A DNA stretch of 64,000 bases from Burkholderiales bacterium (lineage in GTDB: Bacteria; Pseudomonadota; Gammaproteobacteria; Burkholderiales; Casimicrobiaceae), in assembly GCA_015075645.1 (NCBI GenBank), contig JABTUF010000002.1, positions 248,001 to 312,000 of the forward strand, given 5' to 3'. Made by a program: the position numbers and the translations under genes. Under the pieces are notes generated by a model. That model ran no database searches. It had not been told where the DNA came from and saw nothing but the letters and a program-made list of their open reading frames with translations. Below, one piece after another: positions 17,465 through 25,819 of the stretch. Position 1 is the first letter of the stretch; every line of letters starts with the position of its first letter.

Positions 17465-19141
17465 ATGGCCACCCGTACCGGCGGCGAGATCCTCGCCGCC
17501 GCGCTCGTCGCTCAGGGCGCGACGCACCTCTTCGGCGTCCCCGGCGAGAGCTACCTGCCGGTACTCGATGCGCTGGTCGACACCGGAGATCGCCTGCGCT
17601 TCATCACCTGCCGCCAGGAAGGCGGTGCCGCGTTCATGGCGGAGGCCGCGGGAAAGCTCACCGGCAGGCCCGGCGTCGCGATCGTCACCCGCGGTCCGGG
17701 CGCGACCAACGCCGCCATCGGCGTCCACGTCGCCGCGCAGGACTCGACGCCGATGGTGCTGCTGGTGGGCCAGGTCGGAGCCGACATGGTCGACCGCGAG
17801 GCGTTCCAGGAGATCGACTACCGCCGGATGTACGGCGCGATCGCGAAGTGGACCGCGCAGATCGACCGCCCCGACCGCGTGCCCGAGTACATCGCCCATG
17901 CGTGGAGCGTCGCGATGGCGGGGCGCCCGGGACCCGTCGTGCTCGCGCTGCCGGAGGACATGCTCTCGGCGCACGCCGACGTCGCGGACCCCGCGCGCGT
18001 CGAGGCGCTCCCCGCGCCGGCGGATCCGGTCCAGGTAGCGGGCGTCCTCGATCGACTGTCGCGCGCGCGCGCGCCGCTCGTGCTCGCCGGCGGCAGCCGC
18101 TGGGACGCCCATGCATGCCTCGCGCTCGCGCACGTCGCGGAGCGCTGGTCGCTTCCCGTGGCCTGCGCGTTCCGTCGCCAGGACCTGTTCGACCATCGGC
18201 GCGCGGACTACGCCGGCGACGTCGGCATCGGGATCAATCCCTCGCTCGCCGCGCGCATCCGCAACGCCGACCTCCTGATCGTGATCGGAGAGCGGCTGGG
18301 CGAGATGACCACCTCGGGCTACACGCTGCTCGACGTACCCTCACCGCGCCAGGCGCTCGTCCACGTGCATCCGGGCGCCGACGAACTCGGTCGCGTCTAC
18401 CAACCCGCGATCGGCATCTGCGCCACCCCGGGAGCGTTCCTCGACGCGATCAACTGCGCACCCGGCCCCGCCACGGCACCGGCGTGGCTGGGAAGCGCAG
18501 CGGCCGCGCACGCCGAGTATGAAGCGTGGCGGGCGCCGCGCCCGGTCCCCGGCGACGTGGACCTCTGGCGCATCGTGCGCTGGCTCGACGAGCGATTGCC
18601 CGACGACGCGATCCTCACCAATGGTGCCGGCAACTACACGACCTGGCTGCACCGGTTGTTCCGCCATCGACGCCCGGGCACGCAACTCGCGCCCTACGCG
18701 GGTGCGATGGGTTACGGCGTGCCCGCCGCCATCGCGGCCAAGCTGCTCCGTCCGGACGCGCCGGTCGTCTCGTGGAACGGCGACGGCTGCTTCCAGATGA
18801 ACGGCCAGGAACTCGCGACCGCGGCGCAGCTCGGACTCGCGATCGTGTTCGTGGTCATCGACAACGGCATGTACGGCACGATCCGGATGCACCAGGAGCG
18901 CACCTATCCTGAGCGCGTGTCGGGCACGACGCTCGTCAATCCCGATTTCGCCGCGCTCGCGCGTGCCCACGGCGCCAGGGGCGAGACCGTCACGACCACC
19001 GATGCGTTCGCACCCGCGTTCGAGCGTGCTCTCGAGCATCGCGGGCCTTCGCTCCTGCATGTGAGGCTCGACCCGCAGGCGCTCACGATGAGCGCGTCGC
19101 TCGACGCGCTGCGGGAAGCCGGTCGACGCGCGCAGGGCTGA
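17465..19141 (+). CDS. Thiamine-diphosphate-dependent enzyme, acetolactate synthase-like
   Basis: A 558-residue member of the acetohydroxyacid synthase/benzoylformate decarboxylase superfamily. The N-terminal PYR domain has the cofactor-activating glutamate in C-R-Q-E-G-G-A and G-R-P-G-V-A-I-V-T-R-G-P-G-A-T-N. The central domain covers about 190-320. The C-terminal PP domain carries W-N-G-D-G-C-F-Q-M-N, the start of the Mg-ThDP motif, ending at the D-N-G-M-Y-G-T-I segment. No regulatory subunit gene (ilvN) is adjacent, so this is probably not the biosynthetic synthase. Substrate is unknown; oxo-acid decarboxylation or C-C ligation is expected. Confidence 0.82.
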   Translation: MATRTGGEILAAALVAQGATHLFGVPGESYLPVLDALVDTGDRLRFITCRQEGGAAFMAEAAGKLTGRPGVAIVTRGPGATNAAIGVHVAAQDSTPMVLLVGQVGADMVDREAFQEIDYRRMYGAIAKWTAQIDRPDRVPEYIAHAWSVAMAGRPGPVVLALPEDMLSAHADVADPARVEALPAPADPVQVAGVLDRLSRARAPLVLAGGSRWDAHACLALAHVAERWSLPVACAFRRQDLFDHRRADYAGDVGIGINPSLAARIRNADLLIVIGERLGEMTTSGYTLLDVPSPRQALVHVHPGADELGRVYQPAIGICATPGAFLDAINCAPGPATAPAWLGSAAAAHAEYEAWRAPRPVPGDVDLWRIVRWLDERLPDDAILTNGAGNYTTWLHRLFRHRRPGTQLAPYAGAMGYGVPAAIAAKLLRPDAPVVSWNGDGCFQMNGQELATAAQLGLAIVFVVIDNGMYGTIRMHQERTYPERVSGTTLVNPDFAALARAHGARGETVTTTDAFAPAFERALEHRGPSLLHVRLDPQALTMSASLDALREAGRRAQG

Positions 19142-19157
19142 CGCGCCGGCGCATCGC

Positions 19158-21056
19158 ATGTCCCGCCTCGAGCCGGCGATCGTCACCTGCGCGCCGGACG
19201 GCACGCCGCTGTCGGAACGCTACGGAGACGTCTACCACAGCGCGGACTCCGGCCCGGGTCAGGCGCGCCATGTGTTCCTCGGCGGCAACGGCCTTCCCGG
19301 GCGCTGGCGCGGACGCGACGCGTTCGTCGTGCTGGAGACCGGGTTCGGCCTGGGGCTCAACTTCCTCGCCACCTGGGACGCGTGGCGACGCGACGGTTCG
19401 CGACCCGGAAGGCTCGACTACATCGCCATCGAAAAGCATCCGCTCGCGCGAGACGACCTCGCTACCGTCCTCGCCCGCTACCCCGAGTTCGGCGACCTCG
19501 CCCGGCGGCTCGCCGAGCGCTGGCCCTCGCCGCTTCCCGGCACGCACCGCCGCGACTTCGGCGGCGTCGTGCTCACCGTCGTCTTCGACGACATCGCGTC
19601 CGCGCTCGCGCGGCTTTCCGCTGCTGCCGACGCGGTGTACCTCGACGGATTCGCTCCCGCACGCAATCCCGACATGTGGGCACCCGCCGCCCTGCGCGCC
19701 GTCGCGCGGCGGATGCGACCCGGCGCGACCTGTGCCACCTGGTCGACCGCGCGGGCGGTGCGCGATGCCCTCGGCGAAGCCGGCGTCGCCTGCGAGCTTC
19801 GGCCCGGATTCGGCCACAAGCGCGAGATGCTCGCCGGCACGCTCGTGCGCTCCGCGCGTTCACGGCATCCGGCTACGCGTACGCCTGAACCGTACCAGGA
19901 ACAGCACGCGATCATCGTGGGAGCGGGCCTCGCGGGAGCCTCTGCCGCGGCGAGTCTCGCGGCGCGCGGATGGCGCACGACGATCATCGAAGCGGCAAGC
20001 GCGCCCGCGACCGGGGCTTCGTCGCTCTGGGCCGGCAGCGTCCACCCGCTCATCGCGCGCGACGACAGCCGCCTCGCGCGCCTCTCCCGCGCGGCGTTCC
20101 TCCACGCACTCGACGCCTGGCGCGAACGGGAACGCGAAGGGCACACGGCAGCGTGGCGCCGGTGCGGCGTGCTGCAACTCGCGCGGCGTCCCGGCAATGA
20201 AAGCGGATGGCGTGCCGCGATCGAATCGCTGGGCTTCCCTCCGGAATTCGTCCGGCTCGTCGAGCAACCCGAGGCGTGTGCGCTGTCCGGCATCGAGGTC
20301 GGGCGTCCAGGGCTCTGGTTCCCCGAAGGCGGGTACGCATGCGCCCCGAGGGTCGTCCGCGCATGGCTCGATGCCGCGCTCGCGCATCCGGGATCGCGGC
20401 TGGTCGCCTCGACCCGCGTCGAGCGCATCGAACGCGCGCACGACCTCTGGAACGCGATCGACGCGTCGGGCGCGACGATCGCGGCGGCCCCGGTCGTCGT
20501 GCTGGCGAACGCGAATGACCTCGCGCGGATGAGTCCGGTCGCGCTGCCGCTGCGGTCGGTCCGCGGCCAGGTGACCTACGTTCCCTCCGACGATCGGCCC
20601 GCTCCGCGCTCGGTCGTGATCGGCAACGGCTACGTCCTGCCGCCGGTCGACGGACGCATCGTCACCGGAAGTTCGTACGACCTCGAATCCGCCGAGCCGG
20701 CGCCGACGGTCGAGGCGCACGCAGGCAACCTCGCGCGCCTGGGCGAACTCGCGCCGGCACTGGCGGCCGGGCTCGATCCCCGTACGCTCGACGGCGGCGT
20801 GGGATTTCGCGCGGTCGCATCCGACCGGATGCCGATCGTCGGCGCACTCGGCGATCCCGCGAACACCGACCAGCCGCCGGGTCGCTACGCGATCGGCGCG
20901 TTCGCCTCGCGCGGGCTCACCTGGGCCGCGCTGATGGGCGAGTTCCTCGCCTCGACCATCGAAGGCGATCCGCTGCCGATCGAATCCGATCTCGCAGAAG
21001 CCATCGACCCGGCGAGGTTCGTCCGGCGCGCGCGCCGCCGCGCCGGCGGGCAATGA
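19158..21056 (+). CDS. mnmC: MnmC, bifunctional tRNA mnm5s2U synthesis enzyme
   Basis: A 632-residue fusion. The N-terminal methyltransferase (about 1-235; L-E-T-G-F-G-L-G-L-N-F-L, Y-L-D-G-F-A-P-A-R-N-P-D-M-W) methylates nm5U34. The C-terminal FAD-dependent oxidase (dinucleotide fold from about residue 251, I-V-G-A-G-L-A-G-A-S-A-A) removes the carboxymethyl group from cmnm5U34. Together they finish 5-methylaminomethyl-2-thiouridine at the wobble position of several tRNAs. Both domains look complete. It begins 16 bp after the TPP enzyme gene and converges with the hdeD-like gene, leaving 3 bp between stops. Confidence 0.94.
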   Translation: MSRLEPAIVTCAPDGTPLSERYGDVYHSADSGPGQARHVFLGGNGLPGRWRGRDAFVVLETGFGLGLNFLATWDAWRRDGSRPGRLDYIAIEKHPLARDDLATVLARYPEFGDLARRLAERWPSPLPGTHRRDFGGVVLTVVFDDIASALARLSAAADAVYLDGFAPARNPDMWAPAALRAVARRMRPGATCATWSTARAVRDALGEAGVACELRPGFGHKREMLAGTLVRSARSRHPATRTPEPYQEQHAIIVGAGLAGASAAASLAARGWRTTIIEAASAPATGASSLWAGSVHPLIARDDSRLARLSRAAFLHALDAWREREREGHTAAWRRCGVLQLARRPGNESGWRAAIESLGFPPEFVRLVEQPEACALSGIEVGRPGLWFPEGGYACAPRVVRAWLDAALAHPGSRLVASTRVERIERAHDLWNAIDASGATIAAAPVVVLANANDLARMSPVALPLRSVRGQVTYVPSDDRPAPRSVVIGNGYVLPPVDGRIVTGSSYDLESAEPAPTVEAHAGNLARLGELAPALAAGLDPRTLDGGVGFRAVASDRMPIVGALGDPANTDQPPGRYAIGAFASRGLTWAALMGEFLASTIEGDPLPIESDLAEAIDPARFVRRARRRAGGQ

Positions 21057-21059
21057 CGA

Positions 21060-21641
21060 TCAGGCCTTCGCGCCGCGCGCGTTCCTCAACCGGAACGCGG
21101 CGCTGCACAGCAGCACGCCGAACAGGATGCTCCACGCCGCGATCACCCAGACGATCGCGAGCGCGCCGCCCGCGGGCGAACTCAGCATGTAGATGCCGAC
21201 GACGACCGAGAGCACGCCGGAGAGGATCAGCATCCACTCGTTCGCGATGCTCTTGCGCACGCGGATCGCGTGCACGATCTCGAACACTCCCGTGATGATC
21301 GCCCACCACGCGATGAACACGAGCAGCGTCGCGGCGGCGACCCCCGGCGCGAAGAACGTGATGAGTCCGGCGCCGATGCCGAGCACGCCGATCAGCACCA
21401 GCGGCCAGATCGGCTTGCCGCCGTCGCGCGCCTTCCAGGCGGTAATGAGCGACGTGACGCCGTCGACGAACGCCCACGCGCCCCACATGATCACGAGCAC
21501 CACGATCGTGAGGCCGGGCCACAGGAACGCCATCGCACCGAAGGCGATGCTGGCGATGCCGCGCAACAGGATCCAGCCCCAGGCGTCGCCCAGTTGCCTG
21601 ATGAGATCGTCAGGCACGAGGCCTGCGGTGGACGTCGTCAT
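21060..21641 (-). CDS. HdeD family membrane protein (DUF308)
   Basis: A 193-residue protein with six predicted membrane helices spread evenly over the length, with the DUF308 pattern of repeated helix pairs (W-x-x-L-L-R-G-I-x-x-I-A-F-G near 18-32 and G-V-L-S-V-V-V-G-I-Y near 140). HdeD relatives are linked to acid resistance in E. coli, but most members, including this one, have no proven role. No partner chaperone genes (hdeA/B) are nearby. Confidence 0.82.
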   Translation of the reverse strand: MTTSTAGLVPDDLIRQLGDAWGWILLRGIASIAFGAMAFLWPGLTIVVLVIMWGAWAFVDGVTSLITAWKARDGGKPIWPLVLIGVLGIGAGLITFFAPGVAAATLLVFIAWWAIITGVFEIVHAIRVRKSIANEWMLILSGVLSVVVGIYMLSSPAGGALAIVWVIAAWSILFGVLLCSAAFRLRNARGAKA

Positions 21642-21792
21642 GATGCCTTCTCCCGTTTCGGCCGCAAGGGCGCGACTCGACCAGGCGAACCATAGCGCTA
21701 CCGGCGCAGGTGCGCCACCCCGGACCCATGGACACGGAGCGCCCTCCGGCGCACACTAGGCCGGTTCGTGCCAAACCCAGGGGGGCTCGAGC

Positions 21793-21972
21793 ATGCGCAC
21801 TCTCCTCGCCATCGCTGCCGCAATCGCGGCCACGCCGGTTGCCGCGCTCGCCAACAACGCATTCTTCTTCGTGCAGGTTCCGACACTCGACGAGGTGGGC
21901 CTCGCTACGCTCATCGCGCTCGTTGCGGGCGTTGCCGGCTGGGCCGCACGGCAGCGCTCGAAGCGCAAGTAG
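21793..21972 (+). CDS. Mini protein: signal peptide plus IPTL-CTERM-like sorting tail
   Basis: A 59-residue frame preceded by a strong G-rich ribosome site (AGGGGGG, 7 bp from the ATG). Residues 1-20 look like a signal peptide ending A-A-L-A. Residues 29-59 match the layout of IPTL-CTERM exosortase-type tails: the signature V-P-T-L-D-E-V-G (residues 29-36), a hydrophobic helix (about 37-51) and a basic end R-Q-R-S-K-R-K. Between signal and tail there are only about eight residues (N-N-A-F-F-F-V-Q), so nothing remains as cargo. It could be a minimal sorted peptide, a remnant of a larger gene, or a small membrane protein that merely resembles the tail. Confidence 0.7.
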   Translation: MRTLLAIAAAIAATPVAALANNAFFFVQVPTLDEVGLATLIALVAGVAGWAARQRSKRK

Positions 21973-21993
21973 CCCGCGCTTCGGAAGGCCGCG

Positions 21994-22839
21994 ATGACCG
22001 CGGGCGGCCTGTCGCTCCTGACGTCGGTCTACCTGGGCCTCTTCGCCGGCGCCTTCGCATTCTTCTGGCTGTGGGAAGGCGGCGCGCCGCTGCACGCATT
22101 CGCCGACGAGCGCGCGCGCCGCCGCCATGCGCTGCGCAACCTGGGCGTCCTGGCCGCGGTGATCCTCACCGCCGACCTGCTCTATGGAACGTTCACGCTG
22201 CGCGTCGGCGCGCACCTGCTCGATGCACCGACGGGGCTCCTCGTGCCGCTCGGGCTGCCTGTCTGGGCGCAAGTCGCCATCGCCTTCGTCGCGATCGACC
22301 TCTACGAGTACGCGTACCACCGCCTCGCGCACCGCTGGCGGCCGCTGTGGCTGCTGCATACGGTCCATCACAGCGACCCGCACGTCGACGTGTCGACAGG
22401 GGCACGCCAGCATCCGTTCGAGACCGCGCTCATCGTCACCGGGCGGCTCGCCGTGTACCTCGTGCTCGGCCTGCCGCTCTGGATCGAGGTCGCGCGCGTG
22501 ATCGTCGCGAACACCGCGCAGTTCGCGCAGCATGCGAACGTGGCATTTCCGCGTGCGGTGGAGGCGACGCGCCTCGTGCTGATGACGCCGGCAGTGCATC
22601 GGCAGCACCACGCTCCCGGCCCCCCGCTGATCGACCGGAACTTCGGCCAGCTCCTCTCGGTGTGGGACCGACTGTTCGGCACCTACGCCGAGCCGGCCGG
22701 CGATGCGCCGCCCGCCTACGGACTGCGCATGCTCGAGTCCGAGCGCTGGCAGACGCTCGTCGGCATTCTCGTTACGCCGTTCCGACCGGGGTCGGTTCCG
22801 GGTCCTGCGGGGGCGGGCCGGACAGCCGCGGAACGCTGA
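21994..22839 (+). CDS. Sterol desaturase/fatty acid hydroxylase family protein
   Basis: A 281-residue membrane enzyme of the di-iron hydroxylase superfamily. Several hydrophobic segments precede and interleave the histidine clusters: Y-H-R-L-A-H, T-V-H-H-S-D-x-H and V-H-R-Q-H-H, the eight-histidine pattern that binds two irons. Members hydroxylate or desaturate lipids; the substrate is unknown here. It starts 21 bp after the IPTL-CTERM mini-gene on the same strand, so the two may be cotranscribed. Confidence 0.87.
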   Translation: MTAGGLSLLTSVYLGLFAGAFAFFWLWEGGAPLHAFADERARRRHALRNLGVLAAVILTADLLYGTFTLRVGAHLLDAPTGLLVPLGLPVWAQVAIAFVAIDLYEYAYHRLAHRWRPLWLLHTVHHSDPHVDVSTGARQHPFETALIVTGRLAVYLVLGLPLWIEVARVIVANTAQFAQHANVAFPRAVEATRLVLMTPAVHRQHHAPGPPLIDRNFGQLLSVWDRLFGTYAEPAGDAPPAYGLRMLESERWQTLVGILVTPFRPGSVPGPAGAGRTAAER

Positions 22840-22869
22840 GACGGACCGCGGCGTCGCTCCGCATTCCCC

Positions 22870-23436
22870 TCAAAGCTTCTTGTAGCTGAACTTCTGCCCC
22901 GCGATCGCGGCTTCGTACATGAGGCCTCCCTTCACGATCGTGAAGGTCGCGAAGCCCTTGTGGTAGCCGCCGGCGGTGACGGCGTCCTTCTTGCCGCCCG
23001 ACGCGCTTGCCGATGCGCCGGTCGTGCTGGCCGACGCGCCTGCCGCCGCCGTGATCGCCACAGCGGACGCATCCGCGCCGAACTCGAAGTTGCCTTTCGA
23101 GAATTCCCGGAACGCGCGCTCGTCCTCGAAGAAGATGATCTGCGAGAAACCCTGTCCGCCCAGCTGGAATCCGATCGACGCCTGCGTCATCGAGGTCTCG
23201 CCGACCGGCTTGCCCTTGACGAACACGTGGCCCTTGCCGAAGGCGCCGCCGATGCCGATGCCGGCCTTGCCGATGGTCGGAAACACCGCGTAGCCGTAGG
23301 ATTTGTTGAAGAACGTGCCGCTCTGGCCGGCGTTGCGGAACAGGTTCGCGGTGTCGGTGTACTCGTCGGCATGGGCCGCCGACATCGGCAGGGCGAAGGC
23401 GACGAAGGCGACGATCGACAACGGTCTCTTCAGCAT
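22870..23436 (-). CDS. Secreted SYLF/Ysc84-domain protein
   Basis: A 188-residue protein with a signal peptide (about 1-23, cleaved after A-H-A) and a SYLF domain over the rest: F-F-N-K-S-Y-G-Y-A-V-F-P-T-I-G-K-A-G-I-G-I near residue 38, then G-F-Q-L-G-G-Q-G-F-S-Q-I-I-F-F-E. SYLF domains bind phosphoinositides in eukaryotes; bacterial members are exported and uncharacterised. A Ser/Ala/Gly-rich low-complexity insert lies near 125-150. I start at the ATG at 23436, because GAGAGG lies 6 bp upstream of it; the frame extends further but without a better signal. Confidence 0.85.
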   Translation of the reverse strand: MLKRPLSIVAFVAFALPMSAAHADEYTDTANLFRNAGQSGTFFNKSYGYAVFPTIGKAGIGIGGAFGKGHVFVKGKPVGETSMTQASIGFQLGGQGFSQIIFFEDERAFREFSKGNFEFGADASAVAITAAAGASASTTGASASASGGKKDAVTAGGYHKGFATFTIVKGGLMYEAAIAGQKFSYKKL

Positions 23437-23601
23437 GGGCATCCTCTCGTCAATGCCATGGGGTGCGGATCCCGCCGAGCGATGCGGCGAATCGCAGCGG
23501 CACGACTCCCGCGCCGCGATCCGGATATCGACGTTCCGCAGGGGCGCCAAGTCTAGCACCTGTGCAGCACACCTTGTGCAGATGCCGCCGTGCCCGAGGG
23601 A

Positions 23602-24363
23602 TCAGAGCCCGCCGGCGAGATGTCCGCCGTCGAGCACCACGACCGAGCCGGTCGCCCACGATCCGGCGTTCGAGGCGAGCATCAGCAGCGCCGCGTCGAG
23701 GTCGGAGGGCACGCCGATCCGGCGTTGCGGAACGCGCTTGACCACCGCCTGCCCCGCCTCGCTTTCGAAGAACGCGCGGTTGATGCCGGTCTCGACATAG
23801 CCGGGCGCGAGCGCGTTGACCCGGATGCGATGGCGCGCGAGTTCGAGCGCCATCGCCTTCGTCAGGTGAATGAGCGCCGCCTTGGAGGCGGCGTAGGCCG
23901 ACACCTGCGCGGCGACACGCACGCCGAGGATCGACGCGACGTTGACGATGCTGCCGCCCTGCCCGTGCGCGACCATGCGGCGAGCGGATTCCTGCGCGAC
24001 GCGCCACGCACCCGTCAGGTTGACGCCGATCACGCGGTCCCAGTCGTCGTCGCTGTGGTCGAGGAACGGCCGGGTCACGGCGATGCCGGCGTTGTTGACG
24101 ACGACGGTGACCGGACCCAGGATCCGCGCTGCCTCGTCGAGCGCATGCGCGATGCTCTCGCGCACCGTCACGTCGAGCGCGACGGCGTGGGCGCGCGCGC
24201 CTTCGCCGCGGATGCGCGTGACGGCATCGCGCACCGTCGCGGTGTCGCGCGCGCCCAGCGCGACCGAGGCTCCGGCGCCCGCGAGCATGCGAGCGAAGTG
24301 CGAACCCAGCCCGCCGTTCGCCCCGGTCACGAGCGCGACCTGACCATCCAGCCTCAGCTCCAA
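23602..24363 (-). CDS. Short-chain dehydrogenase/reductase
   Basis: A 253-residue classical SDR. The NAD(P) site T-G-A-N-G-G-L-G-S lies near residue 13, N-N-A-G in the middle, catalytic S in V-A-S-I-L-G, and Y-A-A-S-K as the Y-x-x-x-K pair. A start at TTG 24363 is chosen, since GGAGG lies 8 bp upstream and it places the nucleotide-binding motif at the usual distance; the longer ATG frame would add an unrelated Arg-rich tail. Substrate is unknown. It is transcribed away from pqiA. Confidence 0.82.
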   Translation of the reverse strand: MELRLDGQVALVTGANGGLGSHFARMLAGAGASVALGARDTATVRDAVTRIRGEGARAHAVALDVTVRESIAHALDEAARILGPVTVVVNNAGIAVTRPFLDHSDDDWDRVIGVNLTGAWRVAQESARRMVAHGQGGSIVNVASILGVRVAAQVSAYAASKAALIHLTKAMALELARHRIRVNALAPGYVETGINRAFFESEAGQAVVKRVPQRRIGVPSDLDAALLMLASNAGSWATGSVVVLDGGHLAGGL

Positions 24364-24529
24364 CGACGAAGTCCTCCAGCATGGCCGCGACCGTGGATCC
24401 GGCCCGGCCCGTGTCCGCGTTCGCGCGATGGCGCTTGCGAAGCGGTCATCCTCCCGAGACAATACCAGCCGCCGTCCTCGCCTGCCCGCCTGCGTCGGGG
24501 ATCGAGGCCGATCGCGACCGCCGACACCG

Positions 24530-25819
24530 ATGCCGCGCTACGCCCTCGACACCCTCGCGTGCCCGGATTGCGATCTGAAGCAATCCCTGCCCGAGCTCCG
24601 GCCGGGGGGCAGCGCGCGCTGCGCTCGCTGCAAGGTCACGGTGGCGCGCAACCCGGTCGACCCGATCGGCCGCCCGCTCGCGCTCGCCTTCGCCGCGCTG
24701 GTCGTCTTCCTGATCGCCAACACGTCCCCGCTGATGGGCCTGTCCGCGGTCGGCCGCGAATCCACGACGACCATCCTCGGCGGCGCGATCGAGATGTGGC
24801 AGCGGGGCAGCCAGATCACCGCGGTGTTCGTCGCATTCTGCGCCGTCGTCGCGCCGGGCGCGTTCATCGCGTTCATGCTCGCGGTCCTCATCGCGGCGCG
24901 ACGTCCCCCGGCACCGCGTTGGGTCGGCCGTTTGCTGCGCTGGGCGGCGGTCGTCGCGCCCTGGTCGATGACCGAGGTGATGCTGCTCGGCATCCTGGTC
25001 GCGCTCATCAAGATCGCCCACCTCGCGACCGTCGTACCGGGCATCGGACTCGCGGGCGTGGCCGTGCTCGTCGTGCTGCTCGCGGTCATATCCTCGACCT
25101 TCGACACCCGGACGATCTGGGCGCGTGTCACCTGGGCGGACGGGAGCCCGCCTCCTCGTCCGGTCCGCGCGTCGGGGCGATCGGGCAAGGCGCACGTCCA
25201 CGGCGGGGAGGACGTCGTGCCCTGCTCCGCGTGCGGCCTGCTGTCGCGGCCAGCGGCATCGGGGCAGCCCGGCCGCTGCCCGCGTTGCGGCGCGACCCTC
25301 TCCGAACGCCACCACTTCTCGATCCAGACGACCTGGGCGCTCGTGATCGCCGCATCGATCCTGTTCGTGCCGGCCAACGCCTTTCCGGTGCTCGTCACGA
25401 CGACGTTCGGCGCCACGGAAGCCTCGACGATCCTGCAGGGCGTCGTGTTCCTCTGGCAGGACGGCTCGTGGATCCTGGCGCTCATCGTGCTCGTCGCGAG
25501 CGTGGTCGTCCCGCTCGGCAAGCTGGTCGCGCTCGCCTACCTGCTCGTCACCGTGCAGCAGGGCTCGGCGAAGAGCAATCAGGACCGCACGCGCCTCTAC
25601 CGGCTGGTCGAGGGCATCGGACGCTGGTCGATGCTCGACGTCTTCGTCGTCGCCTTCATCGTCGCGCTCGTCCAGCTCGACCCGCTGATGTCGGTCGCCC
25701 CGGGCGTCGGCGTGATCTACTTCATGGCCGTCGTCGTCCTCACGATGGTGGCGGCCCACTCCTTCGATCCGCGCCTCATCTGGCACCCCGGCGCGCACGG
25801 AAAGCTCCCGCATGGCTGA
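24530..25819 (+). CDS. pqiA: PqiA, paraquat-inducible inner-membrane protein
   Basis: A 429-residue protein with two PqiA modules. Each has a rubredoxin-like four-cysteine site (C-P-D-C ... C-A-R-C near residues 11-35 and C-S-A-C ... C-P-R-C near 232-254) followed by about four membrane helices. PqiA anchors the PqiB/PqiC bridge for lipid movement between the membranes and responds to superoxide in E. coli. The ATG at 24530 starts directly before the first cysteine module. Its end overlaps pqiB by 8 bp. Confidence 0.9.
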   Translation: MPRYALDTLACPDCDLKQSLPELRPGGSARCARCKVTVARNPVDPIGRPLALAFAALVVFLIANTSPLMGLSAVGRESTTTILGGAIEMWQRGSQITAVFVAFCAVVAPGAFIAFMLAVLIAARRPPAPRWVGRLLRWAAVVAPWSMTEVMLLGILVALIKIAHLATVVPGIGLAGVAVLVVLLAVISSTFDTRTIWARVTWADGSPPPRPVRASGRSGKAHVHGGEDVVPCSACGLLSRPAASGQPGRCPRCGATLSERHHFSIQTTWALVIAASILFVPANAFPVLVTTTFGATEASTILQGVVFLWQDGSWILALIVLVASVVVPLGKLVALAYLLVTVQQGSAKSNQDRTRLYRLVEGIGRWSMLDVFVVAFIVALVQLDPLMSVAPGVGVIYFMAVVVLTMVAAHSFDPRLIWHPGAHGKLPHG

